From Marsupella aquatica (Eukaryota > Marchantiophyta), in the NCBI GenBank assembly GCA_973895155.1, contig OZ316893.1, forward strand, positions 25,854,001-25,918,000: a DNA stretch of 64,000 nt. The letters run 5' to 3'. Every line of letters begins with the position of its first letter. Position 1 is the stretch's first letter. Both the position numbers and the translations under genes were made by a program. The notes beneath the pieces are model-generated. The model did not search any database. It was not told where the DNA came from and saw only the letters and a program-made list of their open reading frames with translations. Below are positions 1-12,886 of the stretch, in pieces.

Positions 1-481
1 ACGGGCTTTTCTACTCCTAATTGATTACAAAATGAAATTTGTTGTTGTTTTGTGAAGAAGGCATTATTACAAAGTGGAACGGCGCTATTTTCCCCCTATC
101 TAACTATTACCCACGCTCTCATTCCTAGGCACTCTAAATACCAGTCCTTGTCTACGAATAGCTATTCCGATCTCTGGCATTAAAATTCGCTAGGGGACTA
201 GGGGAGTATGAGTGAATGACATTTATGTAATGTTTTCGGCCTATGGCTAGGCTATGCTACGAATTGCCAGTCCGCATGACTCGGTACAGTAGGCCATAAC
301 GCTCCAAAAAGGCAGACGTCATCGCCTCGAGGCTCACAAAACGCGATTTAATGCGTATCGTTCACAATTCATCCGGAAGACGTTCCGCCTTTGAGATAAA
401 GAAGACAAGGTATTTAGGTTTTAGCAGCCTAGTCCATCTACAGTATTTATCCATCTTCTATCTATCTATCCTACACATTAT

Positions 482-610
482 TTATTGAAATCTACCATTC
501 ACGTTCTACTCCATAGACTAATGGTTATTGAAATCTACCATTCACGTTCTAGTCCATAGACTAAGTGGTTATTGAAATCTACCATTCACGTTCTAGTCCA
601 TAGACTAAGT
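482..610. repeat. Tandem repeat, 3 copies of about 44 bp
   Basis: Three nearly identical head-to-tail copies start at 482, 525 and 569. Each begins TTATTGAAATCTACC and ends near CATAGACTAA. The first copy differs from the others mainly by one C/G change and by length at the junction. No gene overlaps it. Confidence 0.9.
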
Positions 611-2528
611 TATAGGTGTAAATTGGCCAGTAATAATTTTGAAAAATACTTGATTATGCTAGTAGTGAATATGAACAGGCATAGGGAGTCTGGGTAGAGG
701 TTACACAAAGATACTCTAGCTAGTAAATAAGCGTGGTAGAAATTCATAGGTCCCTATATATGGGAATCTACCGTGAACTGAACCCACGAGGGACACTTAC
801 CATCATGCCGGTGAATCAATCACTGGAAGAATGTGCACTAGTATTGTTGACAAAGTGGAAGTGTTGGAAGGACCTTTGGCTTTATTTCTATACCCCCTCC
901 CAAGACAGGAGAAAAAGGAAATGAAGAAAGCAAAATTCTTGTGCACCAGGCAGACTGAGAAGTGAGTACCTTTATTCAAAATTTAACAAAAAATACATCA
1001 TGGCCACTAGTCTTTGTGGAATGACACTGCGATGGACTTCTGAGCATCAAGGATCACTCACAAAAGGATCACTCACAAAGAATTTGATGGATTGATGGCA
1101 CTTTCCTATAAAGGAAAATGAAATTCACTTAAAATGATGAACCAACACAAACTTGACGTGCATCCAGAAATTGACACAAAATAGAATGCTCAGTGAAGGA
1201 ATGATAGATGGAGCAACAGGCAGACAGATGGATAGTGCAATGAAGGTCAGTCTTTGGGAGGGGGTAACTGCTAAGATGGGTCATGTCAGCAGAAGATCGT
1301 GACCCCGGGGACAGGTTGATGGGTCTGTGCTTTGATATCCAGCCAATAGGCAAACCAATAGGGGGTCTCAAATGTGGCCCACTGGCACTCACATTGCAGT
1401 TAGGGTGGAGGTTCAGAAGGACGCGGCCAAAAAGTGTGCGACACTCCCTGAACCTACCCTGCACACTTGTGTTGCCCTCCCTCCCCCCGCCCCCCATGGC
1501 CTGGCTGTCACAGGACCAGAAAAAATGAGCTCAAAAGGTTTATGCACCAGTTAAGAACTCACCCATAGGCACATCACTGTCCCTATCCCATGCAAGAGCA
1601 AAACGGGTATATATTAGGGCGTCTCAGGCCTTGTGTGTCTACCTCTGGTCGAAGTGAGCAATGAATTCCAGAGGAAAAAGTGGTGGACACCAAAATCAGT
1701 GTCGACCGCACACTCCTGACCCATGACCAAAACTGATGGTTTAGGGCATCATGTTTTTCCCGCAGCTTCAAAGTTTTTTAGGCCCTATTAGGCATGCCGC
1801 AAACCTTAGGTCTGCAAAAAGAATCTTGCCCAAAATGACCAGTTTTGGTCTGCGATCACAAGTGTGCGGACAAGCTACTTTGTGTCCGCCACTACTTTGT
1901 GTCTTTCACTTTAGTTCTAGTAAAGGACCATGACCAGAGGCCATACTCAGAGAGTTGAGACTCCCTAATGGTTCATATCAAGGCGGACCTTGGGCGAAAG
2001 TGGGGGCCAAAAACCGTTTACGAAAGACTTGATCAAAGGAGGGGGACGGAATCATGGTTTCTATCCTTCTTCTACTGTAGTTCTACTTCAAAATTTACGC
2101 TTAAATTACGTCACATTTAAGAAAGTAGAGAAGGAATGCTTGTCTGTCTGCTTGGGAGGGAGGCGGCGCGAGAGTTGGGCTACCGTAGCTCGGCCTGGGC
2201 CTGGCTATGGCTGGCTTCAGGATTTCTACGGTACAGTGGTACTAGTAAGTAGCATCCAACGAGAAATTTTTGGGAAGCGCGAGAGTTGGGTTGGGCGGGC
2301 CGTCGGGAATGCACAGCTCGGCGGCGGACGCTATGGCATGGCAACCCAAAGAGAGTAAAGGAGGATAAAGAGGGCGCGAGAGGCTGGAGAGAGACTACTC
2401 GCTGACGAAGAACTGGAGAACATCTGCAGGGATTGTGTTCAGGGAGGACGCTTGTCTTGTATCACAGGAGTGGACCCAGGTGTTCTCGAAACAGTAGTGT
2501 GGAGTTGAGTGTTCAGGAGAGTTGTATC
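611..2528. other. Intergenic, no gene recognised
   Basis: Only short open frames are present and none has recognisable domain content. A C-rich run lies near 1480-1495. I see no RNA gene or clear mobile element here. Confidence 0.5.
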
Positions 2529-2659
2529 TCTCGTCAGCTCACGAAGAGCAGGATAGGATTTTTACTCACAACGGGTGCAAGCTCTTCGAGTTGTTTTGTC
2601 TCGTCAGTTCGCGAAGAGCAGGATAGAATTTCACTCAGAACGGGTCTAAGCTCTTCGAA
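2529..2659. repeat. Tandem duplication, 2 copies of about 70 bp
   Basis: Copies start at 2529 and 2599, both with TCTCGTCAG followed by a GAAGAGCAGGATAG block and ending in AGCTCTTCGA. They have diverged at several positions. The repeat lies about 500 bp upstream of the TPD1-like start codon, so it could sit in its promoter or leader. Confidence 0.8.
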
Positions 2660-3142
2660 AGCGGTGGCATTGGACTTTGGGCACGGGCGGTGGATTCGAA
2701 GCGGCACACTGGTTGTCCGGTGATAGGATCGTTGTCTTGAGGAGGGTGGTGATCATTCATTGTCTGTAACTTTCGAGAGCAGCACCCGCAGCTGTACATC
2801 TTGTCAAGCTGACTGCAGGTAGTCTGGCTTAAAGGAAGATTAGTTTGGGAAGCGCGGCAGCTGGTATCTGAGATTTCCCGAGAAGTGTGGGGTTAATTGT
2901 GGAATGCCATGCACATGCTCCTTGAACGAGAATCGGCCTCACAGAATCTCGTCACGTCACTGGAATGACGATGCGGGCTTCGTTTAGCCTGTCGTCCGTC
3001 TTGAATATCTTCAGCGAAGGTATTTAGATCGCCTGTGAATGCTCCGGATTGTTAAGGAAGCGGTGACAACGATTCCGCTGATCATATACTTTTCCATCCC
3101 GACGTGCAAGGCTACCAGCGCTACTGCAGTTGCTGCACAATC

Positions 3143-3775
3143 ATGTCCCGCCCTTGTTCCTTCCCGTCTGTTACGTCCCTCTTCGTTGCCTGGTTCTGTG
3201 CATCATATCTGCAGCTCCCTATTGCACACTCGAGGTCGATTGATGTCTTCAAGGTTCAGCACAGCATTGCTATTTCTGGTAAACATGCTTTGAGCTCATT
3301 CTCGACCGACCCCGCAGTAGCTGGTGTCGATGACATTCAACGAGCCCGAGTAATGTCTGAGATCATACTTAACAGAAGACTTCACATGCCCCTGCGCTCT
3401 CGTTCATCTGTCATCCCCAAGTTCGTGAGTAATCGCGGGAGGAAAATGCTGTTCGGTGCTCGTGGTTGTGCCTCTCAGGATTTAACTCTAATTCAGGGAC
3501 CTGTGAGTTCGACGAGTGGGATCCCGACCTTCAGCGTGCAAATCATCAACTTATGTGGGAACTGTGCTCTTGGGGCAATTCACGTAGCGTGCGGAAACTG
3601 GGCTTCAGCAACGCCGGTAGATCCATACATTTTCACTCGTTTGTCATACAATGACTGTCTGGTTAACAACGGTAAGCCCTTAATGAGCCAGGGAAGCATT
3701 TCGTTCCAGTATTCTAATTCTGCCATGTATCCAATGAGCATTGTATCGGCCAATAACGAATGCAATAATCCATAG
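3143..3775 (+). CDS. TPD1: TPD1-like secreted cysteine-rich protein
   Basis: Single-exon frame of 210 residues. I start at ATG 3143 rather than the in-frame ATG 3104, because residues 1-30 then form a signal peptide (basic start, hydrophobic LFVAWFCASYLQL core, AHS cleavage region). The TPD1 domain spans about 109-207. It has CASQDL, SGIPTFSVQI, VACGNW, the hallmark DCLVNNGKPL and SISFQYSN blocks, and six cysteines (109, 138, 141, 150, 172, 207). TPD1 proteins are known ligands of the EMS1 leucine-rich-repeat receptor kinase in anther cell-fate control, and related proteins occur in plants without anthers. Residues 31-108 are a variable linker ending in a basic stretch (RGRK at 98-101) that could be a processing site; that is inference. 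Family assignment is firm, but the ligand role here is inferred. Confidence 0.9.
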   Translation: MSRPCSFPSVTSLFVAWFCASYLQLPIAHSRSIDVFKVQHSIAISGKHALSSFSTDPAVAGVDDIQRARVMSEIILNRRLHMPLRSRSSVIPKFVSNRGRKMLFGARGCASQDLTLIQGPVSSTSGIPTFSVQIINLCGNCALGAIHVACGNWASATPVDPYIFTRLSYNDCLVNNGKPLMSQGSISFQYSNSAMYPMSIVSANNECNNP

Positions 3776-6700
3776 AAACGATTTTGGTCGAGCCCCCGGT
3801 TAAGTTCCTGGAGCCAGCTAGACAGTGTACAGAAATCTCGCTACCGTAGCAGTGGTGCAGGTTCGCTTGTGCCTTAGTTTTAGATATTGCTCGCCCCGAG
3901 GCTTAACCGGCATTGGGCTCGAAACATCTGAAAGTGAGCCATCACTCACTCACATACACAATTTTGACGGAATGAAGCTGGTAGATTAGCGTGTACTTAA
4001 CATTCTTGGAACACTGGCAGAACATGGCCATAACGTAGGTTCAGACAGTTTGAGAGCTAAGCGGATGTAAGAGTCCACATGGTCTGACGGAATCTCGCGA
4101 TATCTTTTGGAGGATTTGAGATCAATAAAGGTGTTTACGGGCTACGTCCCACGACTCGACTGGGACCTAGTTCTTAGATCAAGGCATTGTAGGCGAAGGC
4201 AGCGGATTATCCACCCAGGACAAGTGGGTATCCTTGTACTATCATTTTTCCTGAATGAGAAGCTAAACTCTGGCTTTCAATTTTTATCTCCAATAAAGTA
4301 TACTTTCCACTGATTCTTAGTCTGCGACCGTCGGAGTTTCAACGTCCTGCGCATGGAATGTCATTCCGCAAGTGGTTGGTTTTCGATCGTACCATGAGGA
4401 TAACATCTTAAGTCGTCATGTCGCTGTGTTCAGTGAAAGCGCAACTATCACGCACATGGAAACAGTTGTATGTCCTGGTCTCATGTGCTCATGCCGAATC
4501 CTAACTGAAAGGTTCATGTCAGCTCAAGTGACTTGCGTTCGGTCAATGAACTAGCCACTGTTACTCTTGTCGGAATCTCAACGATAGTTTTGGAGATGAT
4601 CAACTACTGTTTGACGTCACGGGTATGGGATTTTCATTCACTCTTTTAGCTTTAGGGTTTATGCAACTGCTGTGCAAACTTTCCGTCAGCCATCACATGT
4701 ATATTTGCTTTGCATCAGATCGACCCAGAACTCTTTTCCAAGGCTTGATACTGCCAATCACGAGCTCAGCTCCAGTGACATGTTTCGTCTGCATAATGAA
4801 TTTTGATGCCCTGCACACTGTAGAGATTTCTTTGCACCGTAATAAGGTATGTAGTTCAGCCAAAGCAGCGGCTTGGAAGTACTAACAATTATAATCTGTG
4901 CACCGACTTGACTAACGTATAGTGAGTGAGCACATGAGCATCGTTGCCAACGTTGAGACCAGATGGCGAGACCAGATGGCGAAGCGGTCGATGGAGAACC
5001 ATCTACTCATGTTGCGTATGTACTGTTCGCAAGCTCTTTCGGAGTTTGAAATGATTTTGATTCCGGATGTGGGAGACTCGGCTATCCAAGCATATTGGCT
5101 ATGTCCAGTAGGAACTGCCTGGTCCGCAATAGCAGCTGCTGGTTCAGTGTTGCACTAGGTGGCTGTGATAAGTTACATTTCGCAGAACTGTTGCGGGCGG
5201 TCAAGTGAATTCGAAGAGAAGAGGTGTTGGCGAAGGATTCGAAAACTGGGCAGAGAGAGCGAGCATTACACTGCAACAGAAACGTGGGGAAGGTTCACTG
5301 CAACAGATACTTGCACTCTTGCTTTATTCTAGTGATACAACGCGAGAGAAATTCGGCGGGCTCATCCACGGGGAATGGGAATATAGTAGCAGTGGGTCCA
5401 CAACAGCACAAACAGGTCACTAGCTCTTTCGTCCATGCTCAAAGTTTCGATGTGGAAGTCTAGCCGTCGCTGTGTTCGATATCTTGTTAAAATTCATTCC
5501 AACTCGGAGACCAAGGGACGGAATGCAACCTCGAAACAAGAGAGAATAATGATCAAAGACTAAAATAAAAGTAATCAACAGGAACTGGTGGGCCCAATAA
5601 TCTTTTGCACGTAGTCATGGAAGTTGAACGACTATCACATATCGGGAAAAGTCGTGCCATTTCGGACAGGTTAGTGTGCCTGAGGATATATGGCAGCAAT
5701 TGACTGGGGCACGGAAATGCCACCAATACTGCAGAAGTAAGAGTATCTGGTTGTCATCGCTGCGCAAGATACGGGATTGGCTGGTGCGTCGTCGACTGGA
5801 GGTGGTACTTTCAAGCAATACCAACTCAGTCAACTTTACGGTGTTGAAACGCTGTGCCCGAAGACATTTCATGGGACGAGATGATTGATCTGTTTCAGGA
5901 GTTCTGTTAGTCAAGGCTCTGGCAGTCGTCAAGTGTTCAGTGTTCAGCTATTACCAAGTTCCATCAAAGTTCTAGGCTCGTGTTGCAGTGTAAGAGATTA
6001 ATGTGGTGTTGCAATCAGGAAGGCCTACGGAGGCTGGCATCATTGACAAGGCACGCAGTACGTGATGCACTCCTCCTTACAAGCACTAGTCAGGGCGAGA
6101 GGTTATCAGTACAAGTGCAGGTTTACGCTGTGTTCTGCGGTGTGCTGCCCTGCGCGCTTGGATCTCTCTCTCGATCGGCATCCACTGACTTCTCTTGCGG
6201 CGCAAGTTGATGCACCGGCTATTTCATTCAGGTAACGATCCAAAACTTTGAGCCTAAGTTTGCAAACCGACAGCAGAGACGACGACTGATTGTGATTTGA
6301 GAGGGCCTGACACTTGCAGGGACGCGAGTCTGCCTCGTCCCGTACCCCCACAGTGCTGATAATGTAATCTCGAGCCCATAACGTGATTCCAAGATTCGAG
6401 CTAGCTGAATTGTTAATTCGCCAAGTTTGATAAATAGTGGGCAGAGAGCCTTGTCCATGTCAATACCTACCTGCCTGCCATGATCACTGCCTGCTCGCCG
6501 TTGAAATTCATACGAGCGACGAGGGTTGACTTCACTCTCTTCTGGACCAGTCTATTGCGTCACACTTTCGTTTGGAGATATCGGTCGTAGTTCAGATGGC
6601 GCGCGTGGTTGGTTGAGATTTTGCAGACAATTATGATGCTGCTGTTGCCATTCTACAGAAAAGCAATGCCAGAGATGACAGGACCTGAATGAGCCCTCTT

Positions 6701-9700
6701 CCCCATGATCATGGTCAAGTGCCCTATCTAGCTCCCTCCCTCAGTCACGTCACACGGGTCTGCTCTTGCACAGACATTAGTCTACCTTGTGTCATCCATC
6801 CCGTGCGTACCTCACTCGCTCAGTGCTGCACCATGGAGGAAGCTCATTTCCTTGCTGCTCAGTGCTCACGTACCAAGTGGGTACGAAGTACGCAAGACCC
6901 AGTCTGCAGCAGTGCACTGCAACAGAAATAGAGCACTTACTTTGTGACAGATCTAGTCTTAGAGTCTTTGAATAGATTCACCTACAGTACCCCCTGTCCC
7001 TCCTCAGACATGTACGCTGAGACAAACACGGGGTCTGTACAGATGAGGCCGACAAGTCGAAACTTCAGACTGACTGCCTATGTTTACCATCCCTCGCTCG
7101 TGCCAGTCACGCTCGGCAAACAAGCAGCAATAGTTTTGAAGTAAACAATTCCCCCCTGGCAGATGTACGTCGTATTTCTGTATTCTGGATTCGACAACAA
7201 CAGATCTATGGCCAAAAAGTATGCCTGCTGGGTTAAAGAAGTGATGCATGCGCATTACTCTTTAACGAGACGTATCTACGAGATCTCTCTCTCTTTTGCA
7301 GAACCGATTACCATATTTGCAAAGAAAATGGTTGTAACGAAGAGACATTCAATTCGCTCCAAGCTAGTCTCCTCGAATTTGTCAGGATTTCTCATTGATG
7401 CCCGTGGACCTGGAAGCACTGCTCGAAAGTTGTCCATGTCTATTCTCAATTGTTCCTGTAGATCGACTGACGCCAGCCACTCAATTATCTTAGAAATCCC
7501 GATTCGATTCACGCATGCATCTCTACTCATGGCATCAGTTGGTCCAATTTATTCCCACATGGGTACGACTGTGGAGAACTTTCATCCAGTTATAGATAAA
7601 TTTGAAGCAATTCTCAGCACCAGACAAAAGAATGATAGCTAGATCACAAGCAATCCTTACTGACCAGTTGGAACGAAATATAAATGGAAACCCGATCAAG
7701 GACATGAGAGGACGTTTCCCGAAATGTTTCATGGGATGAGAAAATGTGCTCACAGTCTGTCCATATGGTGTCGATCCATTTGCCACCAAACCCCTGCATG
7801 ATATCGCTGTAGAGCCCCCTTTGGTTACATCTCTCAGCATCTCGAGAGCCATTGTTAAACCCCTTGCAGCGAAGGTTCCACACATACATTGAATGTCTTC
7901 TCATTGAGCTCTCAGTCCTCTCCTGGTCAACATTCAATCATAGACGGTCCTGCAATCTTGAGTTTTGTTCATACTGAAAGGGCAGGCAATTTCCCAGATA
8001 ATTTTGGGCAGAGGGCAGATTGTCCCAGATCCCTATATCCAAACAGTCTGAGTACGTACTCAGAGAGGATGTGTAGAAATCTCAGTGAATGTACACAGGA
8101 CTCATGGGTCACAAGCGAATTCAGTTAAAGCAATCATTCACAACCACCAGCCGAGGTTGGAGCAATGCTAGATCTTTCGTTCTCGAAAGTCTCATCTACG
8201 GTATGAATCTGGACTGGGCAGGACCCCTGTCGATAATGTTTAACAGACAGTGCACGATTGTTGTTGGTACTCAACGTTGGAGATGTGAGTCTCTAGTCAA
8301 TTCAATTCTCGAATACTACCTGACTGCATCAGTCTGACCAATGCATCGAGGAATCGTCAAATTTTGTCCTGAGTTAATCATATGATTGGAGTCTACAGAA
8401 AGAAGACCCTCAACAAAGATTTTTTCAGAGTACTGACTCTTCGTGCAGATCTGATGAATGCTTTGCAGAACTGGAGCATGTTAAGCATGTTAAACAAAGG
8501 AAGGGTTGGCAACAATTCTTGGAACGGAAAGAGATTGTTATTTTCTCTTCCCTTCACCATGCATTTTCAACAAAATTGCACTTTTTAGTTGCGCAAGTTT
8601 CTTCAAGGCCGTTTCCCTTTAAAACAAAATAAGAATAAATTGCAACAGTTCATTTCAATAGCTTGTTCTTTGTTTGAGTGGGCAGCTTGCTCTAATTTTT
8701 TTAATGCGACAGTGAATTTGATTGCAACATAAGGCTTGTTCTCTTTGCCTGACTAGGCTGCAGGTTAGGTATCTGTCGATTGAACTCACAAGCTATCCAG
8801 GCAAATCCTAGCATAGTGCATTTGTCTTTCTTTACACATGAAGCACAATTATATTATTTTTGATGATACAATTTTCTGATCCATAGAGCCTAGAACAATT
8901 TTATATTTACCTGAGATTTGCTACTATGTGATGGTTTTTAGTGTATATATACTAACCAGAATACCCATGAGTAGGCACAAGAACGGCTCCTCTTGCAAAG
9001 ATTCCTCATGCTCGCACTTATCTTTACTCTCAAACATGGTTTAAATATCAAAACTTATGTTACAAGAGAAACAATACCTAGTAGATGGAGTATTCATGAA
9101 AAATAAACTTCTATTGCAAATCATAGTATTGTTATTTTGTCATGTTACTCGAGAAAAACTCCTGGGACGTGATTTAGTCTAACCATGGCAAAGCAGTAAA
9201 GTTTATTACAATATGTGACATAGGTACACAATTTTATTTCTATTGCTATATATCTGACCTTTTATAGTATGGACACCAAATTGCTAAAACCAGCTTGTTG
9301 ACTTTTAATGTGTTAGGTCCCAGCATATGTTTAATATATGATAATAGCCAAAACATCATAGCAACCCTATGCCAATTCGCCAGGAATCCTCGGTTAGGTG
9401 GGAGCCAGATAGCCACCGTGCCCCACTGGGCCGCACCTGCATTTGCCAATCTCTTTCTTGTCTGAATTATTATTTTTGGGCAAAGTTTTGTCAAATCTCC
9501 AATTGTCACCTGGTTTTCCAATTGTCACCTTTTACACTTGCCAAAAGTGGCCAGCTGTGGTTTCAACTACCAGAAAATCTGAATTTTTGAGCGCACTGCC
9601 AGAGCAACTTCAGAGACCCTTGATCAAAAGGTCGCAATTGTTGGTTAGGTTTGGCTGGCTTTGTCCCACCAGCTGGAGCTGAGGACTGCTGGCCTCAGAA

Positions 9701-11014
9701 GGAAAAGAACATGCTGCACCTCAATGTAGAGGTGCACAAACAGGGGCACAGTGAGGGTTTAAAAAACAGGCTAGCGTGCTGGACCTGCTATACTCATTTC
9801 CGGCCAGGCCCCACAGCTGAAGGTGGGAGTTCTCTTAGGCCCAACTCACATGAAGAAAGCAGCCCTTAGCACTCACAAAACCCTCGGCAAAAAGCATACC
9901 TGGATTGTCAACAGGATTTGCTGCCTTGCAATGTCTACTTTTGTCTTACCATGAAATCAAGTAGTAGGGATGTCGAGGGCAGGACAGTTTCCAGCCCTTG
10001 CCCTTGGGACTCCACTAATATTGCCATCAGTCCTGGCACAGGAGTAAGTTGAGGCATGTAACTCTAGTTCACTCACATAGTGGCATCTGTGAAGTTGAGG
10101 GCTTGAGGACCCTCTACATGGAGGTATTTTGTATAATGCAAGCAAACATGAATTTTGTTAGTGATGAAAAAGTTGCTTTTTGCTGCATTTTATAGATTTT
10201 GTATTTTTTTATGAATCCAGATGGCTAGCGAGTTCTCTAGGAAAAAGAGGAGTCACAAAAATGTATGTTATCAACCAGGTTCTTGTTAGCTAGGCAATTG
10301 GAGATAGAAAAATCAGGGGTCATCTAAGGAAATTTTTTGCTCATGCAAGGAATTTTTTTACTGTTTCCTGGCAAGTCATAATGACCCCTCTACATGCAAG
10401 TTGGGTCTTATTAGCTATGGATGTGAAGACCACCCTATTTGTCAGTTTCAACTATGGAGCATACTCGTTTCACCACTCCCAATTGTGACACCCCCATGAC
10501 CCCTTCTCTCTACTCTACTCTGTAATTAATCTCTATAGTGGTGGGTGTGTCCTACTTGTAGCCAAGTAGTACTTCAAGCTTCACAGCCCATTAACTACAC
10601 AGACCAGTGGAGTTCTCCAAAGCCCAGTAGCTCTTGCAATCGTGCAGAGTGCAGAGTGCAGACTCCTCTCCTTTCTCTCGTACCTCAACCAGATTTCTTC
10701 ATTTGCAGTGTTGATTATGGCAGAACATGTAACAAGCTCGATCGCAAGTGAGAGAGTGAGTGTGTGAGAGTGATCTAGTATCGGAGAATGAACGAGTCAC
10801 GAGAAGAGCTAATGCGTTTGGCTGAATTGCAAATGAGCTCCTGAGCTCGTGAAAGTGGATGAGTGAGAAGTGGATGAGCAAGTGGGTGAATTCTGGTTTC
10901 TGGGAAGATGAGCGATTCACGAAATTCGTTTGGAAACTTTGGAGACCGCTGATCGTTGCCTCAAGAATGTGGAATCCCTAGAAGCTTGAAGCTAAGCTAA
11001 AGGTGAGCTGAGCT
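3776..11014. other. Long intergenic region, no gene recognised
   Basis: The TPD1-like transcript may end near AATAAA signals at about 4124 or 4291. The remaining 7 kb holds only short frames on both strands, including overlapping ones at 7163-7642 (+) and 7276-7937 (-), with no domain I recognise and no consistent splice pattern. From about 8600 to 9300 the DNA is AT-rich. Noncoding RNA or decayed repeats are possible but cannot be shown from sequence alone. Confidence 0.45.
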
Positions 11015-12886
11015 ATGGTGAGGGGCCTTTCGAAGGCATTGCGACATGCTGCCAAGGATGTACGAAAATTCTCGAGAGGGGATGACGACGACGAAGACAC
11101 ATGGAATGGCGTCTATTCCACTAGGTCTCCTAATTCCGAACCTCGCTCGTTTCGGCACGACGTCAAGGAGGCGTGTTGGAGGCAGGCCGCTGTTGTGAAA
11201 GGCCGTGACTCGGAGCGTTGGCGACGGGATGCGCTCGGGAACTTAGTGTTCCGCAAGTTGATCGGCTGCCAAGGCTGCCTGTGCTACAATTACGATCATG
11301 TGGTTCCCTATTCTAAGGTCTGTTGGCATCCCCTCTTGTCTCTTCTCTTCTCTGCTTTGCTTTGCTCAGCGACCGTGATTTGACCTATAGCTTCTTCGAA
11401 GCTTTCTCTATGTGCATAATTTTCTTGACCTTATCTCATCAAAAAATCAGGAAGGAAAGGAAAAATGGTCAGGTGCTCAGACTGATGGCTGGAAATTCTG
11501 CATCCAGAATTGGGTATAGTAATTAGCAAGGGTATATGCCCATATCATGAGTTTCGGTGTTTCTTTATTGTGCGCGGCATAGCTACTATTGCATTCCAGA
11601 AAGCTATCAGTGTCTAGACGTGTGGTGGTCATATTCCCATCTGAGAATTTTGTCCAGGTATCTCGTATGAAAGATGAACAAACTTTGGAGAAAATTGGTA
11701 GATCTTGTCAATCCAGCTTTTGTGCTCGGCTGGCACAGCTATCATGTCATTCCAGATCATTTTATTGGTCCCAAGTACTAGGTGTCTAAGCTATTATCAA
11801 TTAAGCTTTAAAGTGTCTGACAAATTTTATCCAGATGATTCTAAAAATTGAGAATTTGGACAAAAATTGGTACATCATTTCATGTCAGAAAATTTCCTCA
11901 ATCTACCCATTATTATCTGGAGATCTTTCGAGTTTGACAGATTTGAACTTAAGGCCTGTTGTATTTGAACTTACTGCCTGAATTTATTGCAGGGAGGCAA
12001 GAGCACACTCGAGAATTGTCAGGTCTTGCAGGTAAAGCAATGCACGTTGTCACGTACAACAGAGGAATCGTTATTGATTTGACGAAATGAGCTGTTCAGT
12101 TCATAGTCTTAAAGATCGCTTTGAGTGAGTCCTTCGTTTGTGTAATGCAGATGAGTCATTGTGCAAGTTGTAGGTGGAATGACAATTACACGACTGTCAT
12201 CTTTTCTAATCATTTAATCTAATTAGCTTTGTCTCGAAGTTGGTCGTATCTCTTCCTTTTCCTGCAGCTTCAAATTGAGATATTTGGGGATACTTAGTAC
12301 GCGCTTTAGTTGAAGAACTTTTGGACAATTTTGAGTTTCGAGAAGCATACAGCTTATTACAGTGCCTCTGCAGACAGCTGCAAATTCGGCAAAAGGTGCC
12401 AGAACTTCGGTTTCGACAACAGAATTGATGCAGCGAAGTGCCTATTGCCGTCTTTCAGGTAAAATTACACTAATGCGATAGCTGTAGCTTACTGCCTTAA
12501 CCTTTCAAACAAATCTGAACACGAACACAAGGCATTGCATCCTCATTTCCCTTCTGTATCGAATGAGTTCAACAACAAACAACAAGTAGGGAATCGCTCG
12601 GTCTGAAATAAAATCGATTAATGTACTTAGTCGACGTTGTTCTAGAAGCCCTGGCCAATTACGGGGACGATCTAAACGCATTGACCTCTAGTATGACTGG
12701 ATGCAGGCTCTATTAGTGATTGTTATCAAAGGTTTAAAACAAAATCTAAAGGGATGGTGCTCAGTTGATTGATTGATGGGCTTCGTTTATGTGACAGGTA
12801 GGGATATGGATATGATAGAGCTGTCCGCATACGGAGATGTCCATCATGAAAACGATGGTGGATTTTTAGGTTGTAGGATACAATAG
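11015..12886 (+). CDS. HNH-endonuclease-domain protein, 4 exons
   Basis: Exons 11015-11317, 11993-12031, 12374-12458 and 12798-12886 join in frame to 171 residues, with GT-AG ends throughout. The core at about 85-114 carries CQGCLC, YDHVVPYSKGG and STLENCQVLQ. This is the plant HNH-domain layout, with D94-H95 and N109 as the likely metal-site residues. An acidic run (DDDDED) lies at 23-28. After the HNH core comes a TELMQRSAYCR block, then RDMDMIELSAYGDV from the last exon, which fits the C-terminal part of plant HNH homologues as I remember them. HNH folds bind a divalent metal and nick nucleic acid. The substrate and role of this plant family are not established to my knowledge. Exons 3 and 4 are less certain than 1 and 2. 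Confidence 0.75.

Noticed and set aside
7163-7942. Overlapping 80-160-codon frames on both strands
   Set aside because: No recognisable domain, no codon or splice evidence, and open frames on both strands at once. Treated as chance.
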